Part shown: positions 17,765-26,191 of the stretch, one piece after another
Position numbering within the stretch: the stretch's first letter is position 1
Layout of the letters: every line of letters starts with the position of its first letter
DNA from: Candidatus Margulisiibacteriota bacterium
GTDB taxonomy: Bacteria; Margulisbacteria; Riflemargulisbacteria; GWF2-39-127
Direction of reading: 5' to 3'
Assembly: GCA_003242895.1 (NCBI GenBank)
Contig: QKMY01000063.1
Coordinates: 1 to 45,339, forward strand
Length of the DNA stretch: 45,339 bases
Translations under genes and position numbers: made by a program
Notes under the pieces: model-generated
The model's database searches: none
Seen by the model: the letters and a program-made list of their open reading frames with translations, nothing else
Told to the model about the DNA's origin: nothing

Positions 17765-18153
17765 AAGCGCTCCTTTGAAAAGATTTTCAATATTATTATG
17801 GTTAATTATTTTATAAATTCTACGGCAAACTTTTAACAGTTAAATCGATATATCAAATTCATCCATTGCAATATAAATATAGATAAAGAAAGTAATTTTT
17901 TGTCATACATAATAACATGAAATATTTAATTAATAAACTTTACTAGTTTAATATAGACTTTTTCACAGTAAACGCCTAAAATATAAGACATTGATTTTTG
18001 GATAAATTGAAAGAACCTTGCTATATTTATTTGTTAATTAACAAAACTGACAATACTTTTGCAAGCAAATAAAATCAAGAACTTATTTTATCTGAATATA
18101 GATTATATCGCTCATAACAGAGAAATTTGCTTACCTCGTAAAATGATTAGTAA
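17765..18153. other. A/T-rich intergenic region
   Basis: This is a 389-bp divergent gap between the epimerase and acyltransferase genes, very A/T-rich. I see no RNA gene, repeat or convincing promoter match. It must hold start signals for both flanking genes, but none stands out from the A/T background. Confidence 0.5.
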
Positions 18154-18831
18154 ATGAATAAGACAATGATTGCAAAAATAAATTGGATTCTTTCGAACCT
18201 AGTTGGAAAAACATTAGAACTAACTGTCTGGACCTATTTCACCTTTATTTGTAAGGGAAAAGTAAATCATATAGAAAAACTACCTAACGGACCATGTATT
18301 CTGGCATTTAATCATGAAAGTTATATGGATTGGATGTTTGTATATGATATTTTTAAAAGAAATTACAAAAAAAAGATATATTTTGTAGCCAAAAAAAAAC
18401 TTTTTACTTCATACTTTTTTAATCTGCTAATGCAATATGGAAACGCTATCTGCTTAAATCAAGAAAAAGTAGACAAAAGCAGTATAAAAGAAATTCTTAG
18501 AGTCCTCAAAAAAGATTCTGGTATCATAGGAATATTTCCAGAAGGTACTCGTTCGCGAACAGGTAAATTATTAAAAGGATATCCTGGAATTGTAAAATTA
18601 TGGAAGCTATCTAAAGTCCCAATCGTACCGGTAGGATTAAATGGCTTCTATGAAGTGCTCCCACCCTCGTGCATTATCCCAAGAAGATTTAGCTGCTCAA
18701 TTGATATTGGAACCCCGTTATATTATGAACAGATAGTCAAAGGCTCTCATAATGACGACTTTTTAGTGAGTAATATTATGCAAGAGATAGCAAAATTAAC
18801 CAATCAGGAATATGAATTTTGCATCGACTAA
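18154..18831 (+). CDS. 1-acyl-sn-glycerol-3-phosphate acyltransferase (PlsC-like)
   Basis: This 225-residue membrane-associated acyltransferase likely adds the second fatty acyl chain to lysophosphatidate in phospholipid synthesis. It carries the two main family motifs: NHESYMD (HX4D, near residue 55), which provides the catalytic His-Asp pair, and FPEGTRSRTG (near 130), which binds the glycerol phosphate. VPIVPVGLNG forms motif IV. The length is typical of PlsC. A related lysolipid acyltransferase role is possible. It is monocistronic and closed by a hairpin terminator. Confidence 0.88.
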   Translation: MNKTMIAKINWILSNLVGKTLELTVWTYFTFICKGKVNHIEKLPNGPCILAFNHESYMDWMFVYDIFKRNYKKKIYFVAKKKLFTSYFFNLLMQYGNAICLNQEKVDKSSIKEILRVLKKDSGIIGIFPEGTRSRTGKLLKGYPGIVKLWKLSKVPIVPVGLNGFYEVLPPSCIIPRRFSCSIDIGTPLYYEQIVKGSHNDDFLVSNIMQEIAKLTNQEYEFCID

Positions 18832-18832
18832 A

Positions 18833-18861
18833 AAGAGGGCATATAATATGCCCCCTTTTAT
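18833..18861. terminator. bidirectional terminator between plsC-like gene and glnK
   Basis: The stem GGGCATA pairs with TATGCCC across a TAA loop. It is flanked by an A-rich run on the left and CCTTTTA on the right, so it can end both convergent transcripts. Confidence 0.75.
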
Positions 18862-18881
18862 GTGAAACTATTATTAACTTA

Positions 18882-19223
18882 TTATCCTATTGCTACAGAT
18901 CCCTTTTCTCCGGTCCTTATCCTTATGCATTCTTCCATATCGAACACAAAGATCTTTCCATCACCGATCTCACCTGTTTTTGCTCCCTTGATAATTGCCT
19001 TTACTGTCCTATCGGCATAATTATCATTAACCGCAATTTCTAACTTAAGCTTTCTAAGCAAATTGCCGCTTTCCTTAATTCCCCGGTAAACTTCAGTCAC
19101 GCCCATTTGACGTCCATGCCCCAGCACCTCACTGACAGTCATGAGATTTACATCTTCATCATATAATGCTTCTTTTACTTCTTCCAACCTATGTGGCTGT
19201 ATAATTGCTATTATATATTTCAT
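18882..19223 (-). CDS. glnK: PII nitrogen regulatory protein
   Basis: PII is a trimeric signal protein that binds ATP/ADP and 2-oxoglutarate and controls AmtB and nitrogen enzymes. At 113 residues it has standard length. The T-loop runs through [12 protein letters not shown] and keeps the uridylylation tyrosine (Y51 by family numbering). [11 protein letters not shown] and the C-terminal IRTGEKG form the nucleotide-binding B- and C-loops. It follows amtB by 12 bp with a strong AGGAGGTG ribosome binding site, the usual amtB-glnK linkage (here amtB first). This supports a GlnK role over GlnB. Confidence 0.95.
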   Translation of the reverse strand: MKYIIAIIQPHRLEEVKEALYDEDVNLMTVSEVLGHGRQMGVTEVYRGIKESGNLLRKLKLEIAVNDNYADRTVKAIIKGAKTGEIGDGKIFVFDMEECIRIRTGEKGSVAIG

Positions 19224-19235
19224 TAATACACCTCC

Positions 19236-20546
19236 CTATTCGACTAATGTATAAGCACGTTCATTATGTTGTGATAGATCAAGCCCTAACAGTTCATCAT
19301 TCTCAGAAACTCGAACGCCCATTATCATATCAAGCACTTTGAGTATAACGAACGTCACGACAAACGAGAAGGCCACTGTAATGGCAACTGCTTCTAATTG
19401 AACTATAAATTGATGTGCATTACCATAAAACAATCCATCTGCGCCTGCAGAATTAACTGCTTTTGTCGCAAATAGTCCGGTTGCCAGCGCTCCCCATATA
19501 CCACCAATACCATGAACACCAAAAGCATCTAAAGTATCATCATATCCCAGCTTGGGTTTAATAATACCTACAAATACGTAACATATCACACTAACCATCA
19601 GCCCGATCGCAATCGCACCCATTATATTAACAAAACCAGCAGCAGGAGTTATTGCAACCAACCCGGCAACAGCACCGGTTATAGTACCAAGCATAGTTGG
19701 TTTGCCGGCAAAAAACCATTCAATACAAGCCCAGCTTAGCGCGGCTGCAGCTGCAGCTGTGTTAGTTACTACAAACGCATTTACGGCAAGTCCATTTGCA
19801 CTTAAGGAACTTCCTGCGTTAAACCCAAACCAGCCAAACCATAATAACCCAGCTCCAAGGACAGAAAACGGCAAATTATGTGGATGAGTAGGATGGTTTT
19901 TATAGTTTTTTCTCTTTCCAATAACGAGCGCACAAACCAGTGCTGCAATGCCGGCATTAATATGTACAACAGTTCCGCCTGCAAAATCCAGTGCACCTAA
20001 ATTCCTTAACCAGCCGCCAATTCCCCAGACCCAATGTGCAACCGGCGCGTATACCAGGGTAGACCACAGAAGTGTGAATACTACCATAGTTGAGAATTTC
20101 ATTCTTTCAGCAAACGCACCGATAATTAAAGCTGGTGTAATAATTGCGAACATAGCTTGAAATATCATAAACGCTTGATGGGGTATCGTTGCAGAATAAT
20201 CAGAATAGGGAGATAACTCCACTCCATTCAGCCCAAGCCATTGTAATCCGCCGATAAAGCCGTTTCCAGGTGCAAATGATAAACTATACCCAAACAACAC
20301 CCATTGCAAGCTTATTACTGCTAATATCATAAAGCATTGCATAAGAACGCTAAGCATATTCTTTCTTCGAACCAATCCCCCATAAAAAAATGCTAACCCC
20401 GGAGTCATAAGCATTACTAACGCAGAGGCAATTAAAACCCAAGCAGTATCCCCGGTATCGATTGTAGGTACATCTGCTGCAAACGCAGCCATCGAACTCA
20501 TGCTAAATATCATTGTCACTACTATTTTTCTTAATAATCCTTTCAT
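19236..20546 (-). CDS. amtB: ammonium transporter Amt
   Basis: This 436-residue ammonium channel begins with a cleavable signal peptide (cleavage after FAA near residue 23), as in E. coli AmtB. Eleven transmembrane helices can be traced. The twin pore histidines lie in APVAHWVWGIGGWL and DAFGVHGIGGIWG. FFYGGLVRRKN near residue 55 and FGWFGFNAGS are further family signatures. The C-terminal tail EYDLS-like region (ENDELLGLDLSQH) is the part that couples to PII. It is the first gene of the amtB-glnK pair and has a good GGAGGTG ribosome binding site. Confidence 0.97.
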   Translation of the reverse strand: MKGLLRKIVVTMIFSMSSMAAFAADVPTIDTGDTAWVLIASALVMLMTPGLAFFYGGLVRRKNMLSVLMQCFMILAVISLQWVLFGYSLSFAPGNGFIGGLQWLGLNGVELSPYSDYSATIPHQAFMIFQAMFAIITPALIIGAFAERMKFSTMVVFTLLWSTLVYAPVAHWVWGIGGWLRNLGALDFAGGTVVHINAGIAALVCALVIGKRKNYKNHPTHPHNLPFSVLGAGLLWFGWFGFNAGSSLSANGLAVNAFVVTNTAAAAAALSWACIEWFFAGKPTMLGTITGAVAGLVAITPAAGFVNIMGAIAIGLMVSVICYVFVGIIKPKLGYDDTLDAFGVHGIGGIWGALATGLFATKAVNSAGADGLFYGNAHQFIVQLEAVAITVAFSFVVTFVILKVLDMIMGVRVSENDELLGLDLSQHNERAYTLVE

Positions 20547-20656
20547 TTTTCACCTCCAAAAATATTATGCTAATAAACCCTCTGTCTTTTCGATATTTCG
20601 CCTCCTTTTTATCATGAATTGAGAATTAACTAATTCCTGGTTCTTCTCCTAAACAA

Positions 20657-20671
20657 ACAATTTCCCTGCCA
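20657..20671 (-). promoter_or_regulatory. possible sigma-54 promoter for amtB-glnK
   Basis: On the minus strand TGGCAG-GGAAA-TTGT matches the sigma-54 pattern TGGCAC-N5-TTGC with one change in each half and correct spacing. It lies about 110 bp before the amtB start, and sigma-54 control of amtB is well known. A sigma-70-like alternative also exists further upstream (TTGATA, 18 bp, TACTAT). No rpoN gene is visible in this window, so this is tentative. Confidence 0.4.
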
Positions 20672-20808
20672 ATCTTTCAGATCAAGGATAAAAAAAGGAA
20701 TTTCTTATAAAACCAGGGTAGAAAAAAGGTCAGAATATTACATTTTTGTAGACCGGGCCACATAGTACCAACATTTTTGTATCTTTATCAACACTAAAGT
20801 TTGTGAGC

Positions 20809-20836
20809 AAAAAAAAGGAGTGAACAAATTCACTCC
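20809..20836 (-). terminator. intrinsic terminator after the EF-hand protein gene
   Basis: On the minus strand the stem GGAGTGAA pairs with TTCACTCC across a four-base loop and is followed by a run of eight T. It ends transcription of the gene at 20872-21462, upstream of the amtB promoter region. Confidence 0.85.
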
Positions 20837-20871
20837 TCCTTAATAGGCAAGACAAAAAAGGTTAACAGTTT

Positions 20872-21462
20872 TTAGGCGGCTTTTTTTGATTTCAAATTAC
20901 CAAATCGCGTTTTAACTTTCTTCCGGGCTTTTGTTATGGTGATTTTTATTCCCTTTTGAGTGGCAATACTCGTTTTCGAGTTTTCATCCCCGTACTTGAG
21001 GACGAGATCGTTTCTAACATTTATAAATTCCTCATGAGATAACAACCCGTTTTTATTCGCATCACTGATTGGATAAATATTAGCTTCAATTGTGATGTTC
21101 TTAATTTTAGTATTATAGGCAACTGCCGCGGACATTCCACATTCATGCTTCTTTAGTACCCCGATACTAACCAAATCATTTTCACAAATACCGCTGATTA
21201 CCTCTTCAACCTTAAATACAATTCCTGTTTTCTCAATAACTTCTTTAAGCTTATCGTCATCAAAGCAACCTCTATATTTAATCTCTTTATTTGTATTTTT
21301 CGGACAATTATTTTTTTTGATGTCACTCTTCTTCTCATAATAAGAATAATATTCTCTTTCACAAAACCTCATTAGTCCTTCGATTTCTTCAAATACAGGC
21401 AGATCTGCTTTGTTTACGTTTTCGATTTTCCCATTAACTAACAAAATAACACCATATTTCAT
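20872..21462 (-). CDS. unrecognised protein with one EF-hand loop
   Basis: I do not recognise this 196-residue protein as a family. It has no signal peptide. Residues 134-145 (DANKNGLLSHEE) form a complete EF-hand calcium loop: D134, N136, N138, G139 at position 6, L141 at position 8, S142, and E145 at position 12. A preceding helix is not obvious. Five cysteines lie between residues 34 and 108, and the last 30 residues are strongly basic (KARKKVKTRF, then KSKKAA), which could bind nucleic acid or a membrane. It has its own terminator and is followed by amtB on the same strand. A calcium-responsive role is only inferred. Confidence 0.55.
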   Translation of the reverse strand: MKYGVILLVNGKIENVNKADLPVFEEIEGLMRFCEREYYSYYEKKSDIKKNNCPKNTNKEIKYRGCFDDDKLKEVIEKTGIVFKVEEVISGICENDLVSIGVLKKHECGMSAAVAYNTKIKNITIEANIYPISDANKNGLLSHEEFINVRNDLVLKYGDENSKTSIATQKGIKITITKARKKVKTRFGNLKSKKAA

Positions 21463-21776
21463 GAAAATCCCCCCCCGACGATTTATTATGAACGTTTAAT
21501 TATGGCTCTATTATTACCACTATTTTCGTTTTTTTACCAGATGTTTTATCAAGTTATTTGCACTTAATCATATCAATATATTATGATCTGATAATTTAGA
21601 AGTATTTAGAATGAAAAATCGTATATTTTTATGTTACCTCTACGAGACATAACTCAAATATCATATTTGTTCGGATGCAAATATTGCATAACACTTACCT
21701 CTTTAGAAAAAACCTGAATTATTCGGCACAAAAAAATTACTCCATTACAAAAAGAAGCTGAGAATACCAACGCTTA

Positions 21777-21804
21777 TTGACATTCGTTTCAAATCTTATA
21801 TTAT
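21777..21804 (+). promoter_or_regulatory. promoter of the DUF1540 gene
   Basis: A consensus -35 TTGACA (21777-21782), a 16-bp spacer and a -10 TATTAT (21799-21804) lie about 40 bp upstream of the start codon. The rest of the 380-bp gap before it (21463-21776) shows nothing I can name. Confidence 0.7.
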
Positions 21805-21842
21805 GCACCCAATCTAGGGGGGATACATAAAAAGGAGGGACC

Positions 21843-22133
21843 ATGATGGATTCAATGATACCTAAAGTACTCGATTGCGAAATGACCGATTGCACATATA
21901 ATCAGGAAAAAACTTGTCATGCTGTCGCCATAACAGTAGGAGATATTGAGCCTGTTTGCGATACGTATATGAAAACAACGGCAAAAGGAGGGTTAGTCGA
22001 TACCATTGGTGGAGTTGGTGCCTGCAAAGTCGATCGTTGTTTATATAATGAATCTTATGAATGCACGGCAGATGGGATACACGTTGGACTGCACGTTAAT
22101 CATGCAGAATGCAGTACGTTCACTGCATTGTGA
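21843..22133 (+). CDS. DUF1540 protein with two cysteine-rich repeats
   Basis: This 96-residue protein is made of two DUF1540 units, about residues 10-45 and 58-95. Each has the pattern C-x4-C-x-YN-x4-C-xA-xx-I-x-VG and a final C-x-T/F. The paired cysteines suggest metal binding, but no function is established for the family. A strong promoter and an excellent AAAGGAGGGA ribosome binding site predict high expression. ATG codons at 21843 and 21846 are both usable. The gene's last codons form a hairpin (AATGCAGT with ACTGCATT, 22108-22129) without a T-run. Confidence 0.85.
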   Translation: MMDSMIPKVLDCEMTDCTYNQEKTCHAVAITVGDIEPVCDTYMKTTAKGGLVDTIGGVGACKVDRCLYNESYECTADGIHVGLHVNHAECSTFTAL

Positions 22134-22297
22134 TATTTGCATTATCCCCCCAGCTACAAAAAATGCAGAGGGTTATCCAATAACATTTTTCCATCAATGA
22201 ATTAGTAAATTTACATTTGCTTTTTAGAGCGGAGAACTATAAAATAACTTCTGAATATACTAGCTGACCACCCGTTAGGTAAATAAAAGGACAAATT

Positions 22298-22357
22298 ATG
22301 AGAAATCCATTCAACTATCCAACGACTTTATCATATACTCATAAATTCCAAACATAA
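22298..22357 (+). CDS. possible 19-codon leader ORF upstream of aguB
   Basis: ATG at 22298 is preceded by AAAAGGA at good spacing and opens a frame of 19 codons ending TAA at 22355-22357, 32 bp before aguB. The peptide (MRNPFNYPTTLSYTHKFQT) matches nothing I know. It may be a regulatory leader or chance; a good ribosome binding site is the only support. Confidence 0.25.
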   Translation: MRNPFNYPTTLSYTHKFQT

Positions 22358-22389
22358 CAATTTAACATACCGGAGGATAGCATAAAAAT

Positions 22390-23280
22390 ATGCAAAAAAA
22401 TATAAATATCGGACTTATACAGATGACTTGTACTGTTGATAGTATAAGCAATCTTGATAAAACGATTACCCTAATCAAAAATGCCGCAAACAAAGGTGCA
22501 AACATTATTTGTACCCAAGAGTTATTTAAAACACCCTATTTTTGCCAGACGGAAGATTACTCCAACTTTAAGCTCGGTGAATATATCGACGAAAATAATG
22601 AGACAATAAGAACCCTATCAAACCTTGCCAAGAAACTTAAGATCGTAATAATTGCCAGCTTATTTGAAAATAGGGCCGAGGGTCTCTATCATAATACAGC
22701 TGTTGTTTTGGATGCCGATGGAGCTTACCTGGGAAAATATCGCAAAATGCATATTCCAGACGATCCTCATTATTATGAAAAGTTCTATTTTTCACCTGGA
22801 GATCTTGGATATAAGGTATTCAAAACAAAATATGCAACACTAGGCGTTTTGATATGCTGGGATCAATGGTATCCTGAAGCGGCTCGGCTAACAGCGCTGC
22901 GGGGGGCACAGATATTATTTTATCCAACAGCTATCGGCTGGTTACCTTCCGATAAAATAAAGTTCGGAACACAGCAGCATAATGCCTGGGAAACAATCCA
23001 ACGCTCCCATTCCGTCGCAAACGGCTGCTTTGTTGCCAGCATAAACAGAGTTGGCTTTGAAGCTAGTCCTGACCATAATGAGGGAATAGAGTTCTGGGGA
23101 CAGAGTTTTGTCTCGGACACATCCGGCCAAATCCTACAAAAAGCATCTTCAGATAAAGAAGAGCTTTTAGTTGTCCCGATAGACCTTGCAGAAATAGAAA
23201 ATACAAGGGTACATTGGCCCTTTTTCAGAGACCGAAGGATCTCAAGCTATGAATATATTACGAAAAAATATATTGATTAA
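22390..23280 (+). CDS. aguB: N-carbamoylputrescine amidohydrolase
   Basis: This cytosolic nitrilase-superfamily enzyme hydrolyses N-carbamoylputrescine to putrescine, CO2 and ammonia. The 296 residues hold the Glu-Lys-Cys triad at E44 (TQELFKTPYFC), K119 (YRKMHIPD) and C156 (LICWDQWYPEAAR). The PYFCQTED segment and the C-terminal THWPFFRDRR-like end (VHWPFFRDRRISSYE) are typical of AguB rather than beta-ureidopropionase. A GGAGG ribosome binding site precedes the ATG. The next gene, 26 bp on, makes its substrate, which strongly supports the assignment. Confidence 0.95.
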   Translation: MQKNINIGLIQMTCTVDSISNLDKTITLIKNAANKGANIICTQELFKTPYFCQTEDYSNFKLGEYIDENNETIRTLSNLAKKLKIVIIASLFENRAEGLYHNTAVVLDADGAYLGKYRKMHIPDDPHYYEKFYFSPGDLGYKVFKTKYATLGVLICWDQWYPEAARLTALRGAQILFYPTAIGWLPSDKIKFGTQQHNAWETIQRSHSVANGCFVASINRVGFEASPDHNEGIEFWGQSFVSDTSGQILQKASSDKEELLVVPIDLAEIENTRVHWPFFRDRRISSYEYITKKYID

Positions 23281-23306
23281 AAAACAAATCGATTAGGTGA
23301 AACATT

Positions 23307-24371
23307 ATGAATTATTCACAAGAGACGATACTCTTAAAACCATCAGAATTAGGTTACTATATGCCCCCGGAATGGGACCTGCATTATGGTACATGGCTGT
23401 CATATCCCCATAACACCAGATCTTTCTTTGATAAACTTGAAAAAGTCAGGGAATCGTTTCTCGAATTTGTCAAACATCTAGCACGAGGCGAAGCCGTTCA
23501 TATTAATGTTAATAATGAGGAAATGAAAAAAGATCTTGAAAACAGGCTGGCCCAAAAAAAAATAACCACAAATGTATCTGCACATATATTCCCAACAAAT
23601 GACACCTGGTGCAGAGATCATGGCGCTATCTTCATCAAAAATAAAAAAACCGGTAATATTGCCGCAACAAATTGGATGTTCAATGCCTGGGGAGAAAAAT
23701 ATCCGTACGAACTAGACAATAATATACCAAATTATATGGCAGAGTATCTTAAAATAAAGCAATTCAGGGTTGGTCAAATACTAGAAGGTGGTTCTATCGA
23801 CACTAATGGCGAGGGAATATTATTAACTACAACAGCTTGCTTACTAAACAAAAACCGAAATCCTCACCTAAGTAAGTTTGAGATTGAGAATAATCTAAAA
23901 GAATACCTCGGAATACACAAAGTCTTATGGCTTGGCGATGGTGTGGCCGGAGATGATACCGACGGTCACGTTGATGATATTGCACGATTTATAAACAAAA
24001 ATACCATAGTCACCGTAATAGAGAACAATAAAAATGACATTAATTATGAAGCACTAAAAGAAAACTATGAAAGACTGCAACACTTCACGGATATGAATGG
24101 GAAGAAGTTTTCGATTATTCCACTTCAAATGCCAGATCCGGTATACCATAGAGAGGAACGTTTGCCAGCCAGCTACGCAAACTTCTATATTTCTAACAAA
24201 ACAATAATAGTCCCCATATTTAATTGCTCGAATGATCAACTAGCCTTGGATACATTGCACAAGCTGTTTCCAGACAGAGCTATTGTAGGAATTGACGCCT
24301 CAGATCTTGTAGTGGGCTTGGGAACCTTTCACTGCCTCTCACAACAAATACCATACGGAATTAAGCTATAG
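23307..24371 (+). CDS. aguA: agmatine deiminase
   Basis: This enzyme of the guanidino-group-modifying (penteins) superfamily converts agmatine to N-carbamoylputrescine and ammonia. The 354 residues include the substrate-binding WCRDHGAIF segment, an EGGSIDTNGEG loop, the catalytic GHVDD region around residue 215, and the nucleophile C343 in GTFHCLSQQIP. It pairs with aguB to give putrescine from agmatine. The arginine decarboxylase that would supply agmatine is not in this window, so agmatine could be made elsewhere or imported. Confidence 0.95.
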   Translation: MNYSQETILLKPSELGYYMPPEWDLHYGTWLSYPHNTRSFFDKLEKVRESFLEFVKHLARGEAVHINVNNEEMKKDLENRLAQKKITTNVSAHIFPTNDTWCRDHGAIFIKNKKTGNIAATNWMFNAWGEKYPYELDNNIPNYMAEYLKIKQFRVGQILEGGSIDTNGEGILLTTTACLLNKNRNPHLSKFEIENNLKEYLGIHKVLWLGDGVAGDDTDGHVDDIARFINKNTIVTVIENNKNDINYEALKENYERLQHFTDMNGKKFSIIPLQMPDPVYHREERLPASYANFYISNKTIIVPIFNCSNDQLALDTLHKLFPDRAIVGIDASDLVVGLGTFHCLSQQIPYGIKL

Positions 24372-24377
24372 CTTGTA

Positions 24378-24809
24378 CTAATCTCCCAAAGATAACGGTT
24401 TTCTTAATTTTATTGTAAACCCGCAGCCTGGAAGTAATTCCGGCTTAGCGACATAACGGACCAGGGGATAATTCCGGCATATTGCCGGCCTCAAATAATG
24501 TGATTTGCATATTCGTTTGGTACTGTCAAATTCGAGACAAGTAAATAGCAACACATTCTGTTCTTCCAAATACCTATCATATTTAAAACTGTTTACCCGC
24601 TGATAATAGAAAATTATAAATTTCAACAGAAATGGATTGTTTGCAAGTGTACCGTTAATCGCTAACCCAATATGTTGGCAGCAGCTACCGCACCTCAAAC
24701 AGTTCCCGGAAACTTGGTAACGCGGCTTAATGATTCTTTTTGTAAACACTTTATCAATAAAGTAATCGATTACGACAATCCATCGTATAACAAGAATTAA
24801 GAGCTTCAT
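24378..24809 (-). CDS. YkgJ-type cysteine-cluster protein
   Basis: This 143-residue protein carries the CxxCxxCC metal-binding cluster (CLRCGSCCQHIG, about residues 38-49), CKSHYLRPAICRNYP near 110 and a final GCGF. This pattern defines the YkgJ/UPF0153 family, proposed to chelate zinc or an iron-sulfur cluster. A hydrophobic N terminus (LLILVIRWIVVIDYFID) may insert into the membrane. Biological role unknown. It is convergent with aguA, with only 6 bp between the stops. Confidence 0.8.
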   Translation of the reverse strand: MKLLILVIRWIVVIDYFIDKVFTKRIIKPRYQVSGNCLRCGSCCQHIGLAINGTLANNPFLLKFIIFYYQRVNSFKYDRYLEEQNVLLFTCLEFDSTKRICKSHYLRPAICRNYPLVRYVAKPELLPGCGFTIKLRKPLSLGD

Positions 24810-24933
24810 GGTTCTATTCTATCAGTGTGAATAAGATTTGTAAGTATGAAAAAAGATTCTTTCTTAGAATATACAAATAATCATAAAAAAGTTTATAATA
24901 GATATATAAATTTCCAAAAAAAGGAGTCAAAAT

Positions 24934-25470
24934 ATGATTCTGAAGAAGAATACATTATTATTACTTGGTATATTCATCATAATAACCAGTGGGGTGTTAT
25001 GTACTGAAAAGGCAGCACCAACTAACTTAATTCTTACACTTGAAGAACTGGCTCAATATGATGGACAAAATAGTAACCCCGCCTATGTTGCCGTAGATAA
25101 TATTATTTATGATATAAGTAACTCTTCACTTCGGACTACCAAGACCTTTAAATCAGGAAAAAATGTAACAAAATACGTAAAAGAAAAAAACTCAAAAAAT
25201 TATGATGCCTTAAAAAGCTGCCCGATTGTTGGAAAAATTATTAAAGTTTACACTATTGAGGAAATAAAGAGGTTCAATGGTAAAGATGGACAAGCAGCCT
25301 ATATAGTTGCGAATGGTTATGTATACAATGTTTCAAATGTTCCTGAATGGAAAGATGGCACTTACCGAGGTTATTCTGCAGGACAGGATGTGAGTGCCTT
25401 AGAAAAGGCAAGTCCGTTTCTAAAAAATTACAATCGCATCGGAAAAATTATCAAGCCATCAGCAAACTAA
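24934..25470 (+). CDS. exported tandem cytochrome-b5-like protein without histidines
   Basis: This 178-residue protein has an N-terminal signal peptide (about 1-27). Two copies of the bacterial cytochrome-b5-like fold follow: residues 34-103 (LEELAQYDGQ...NPAYVAVDNIIYDIS) and 105-175 (IEEIKRFNGKDGQAAYIVANGYVYNVS...GRIGKII-type end). Proteins of this group normally bind haem through histidines in the GKHxG and SPHG-like places. Here those places read GTYRG and SPFLK. The whole protein contains no histidine, so bis-His haem binding is excluded. It may bind another hydrophobic ligand or be structural. Preceded by AAAGGAG. Confidence 0.7.
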   Translation: MILKKNTLLLLGIFIIITSGVLCTEKAAPTNLILTLEELAQYDGQNSNPAYVAVDNIIYDISNSSLRTTKTFKSGKNVTKYVKEKNSKNYDALKSCPIVGKIIKVYTIEEIKRFNGKDGQAAYIVANGYVYNVSNVPEWKDGTYRGYSAGQDVSALEKASPFLKNYNRIGKIIKPSAN

Positions 25471-25495
25471 TAATTATCACAAACATTATTTAATC

Positions 25496-25541
25496 GCCTG
25501 TAGATTATAGTTACGTATCCACAGGCTCTCAGCTTACGCTG
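25496..25541. other. two hairpins between the b5-like gene and the next gene
   Basis: GCCTGT pairs with ACAGGC (25496-25526, 19-nt loop), followed by CAGC-TTAC-GCTG (25530-25541). Neither is followed by a T-run. They may stabilise the upstream mRNA or shape the leader of the gene at 25559. Confidence 0.3.
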
Positions 25542-25558
25542 GAAAGGATTATTAATAA

Positions 25559-26167
25559 ATGAAAAAAATATTACTCACCCTCATAATGGTTATAGGCCTG
25601 AGCACATCCGTTTTTGCCTATACAGTTAATGTTACACAAGAACAGCTGGATGACTATTCCTTTACAAATATTGAGATGTCTGGCAATAAAATCTCGCTCA
25701 ATACTGGTAATCCACTTATGGAATGGATAAAAAAAAATATTCTTGGCGACAAATCTCACCTTAAAAATACTATTGTTGAATTAAATGCCCAGAAAATTGA
25801 AGCCGAAGGAACCCCGTCTGCCTATTTACTTATTTTAAAATTTATTGGTAATAAAAATAAATTACCTGATGTCAGCCAACCCTACCAGGTGTATTTCAAA
25901 ATTGATTATGATACGTATGATGCCACCAGTCCCTCGAACAAAGTGTTAAAAGACAAACTAGCTGATGGAAAATTTGAAATAGATGTTATATTGGACATCA
26001 GCGAAGAGAATCTAAAGAAAATAGCCTTCGCTAAATCTCTGGAAATAGACCTGATCGATAAAATCAAAACGAAGAAGCGAACCTTTACGGCACATTTCAA
26101 ACAAGAAAATTTCGAAAGATTCAAGGACTTTTTTAATAAATATATAGAGAAACTTCCGCAACAATAA
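25559..26167 (+). CDS. exported protein of unknown function
   Basis: This 202-residue protein has a clear signal peptide (residues 1-20, cleavage at VFA-Y). The mature part has no transmembrane helix and mixes beta-type and lysine-rich helical stretches. It ends in an amphipathic lysine/phenylalanine helix. It has no cysteines after the signal peptide. I recognise no family. The repeated references to N-terminal strands (VNVTQEQLDDYSFTNIEMSG) resemble small lipid- or ligand-binding periplasmic folds, but only loosely. An AAAGGATT ribosome binding site precedes the ATG. Confidence 0.6.
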   Translation: MKKILLTLIMVIGLSTSVFAYTVNVTQEQLDDYSFTNIEMSGNKISLNTGNPLMEWIKKNILGDKSHLKNTIVELNAQKIEAEGTPSAYLLILKFIGNKNKLPDVSQPYQVYFKIDYDTYDATSPSNKVLKDKLADGKFEIDVILDISEENLKKIAFAKSLEIDLIDKIKTKKRTFTAHFKQENFERFKDFFNKYIEKLPQQ

Positions 26168-26191
26168 AGTAACTGAATTCAATAATAATTA

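Noticed and set aside
22108-22129. Hairpin at the end of the DUF1540 gene as a terminator
   Set aside because: The 8-bp stem lies inside the coding sequence and is not followed by a T-run.
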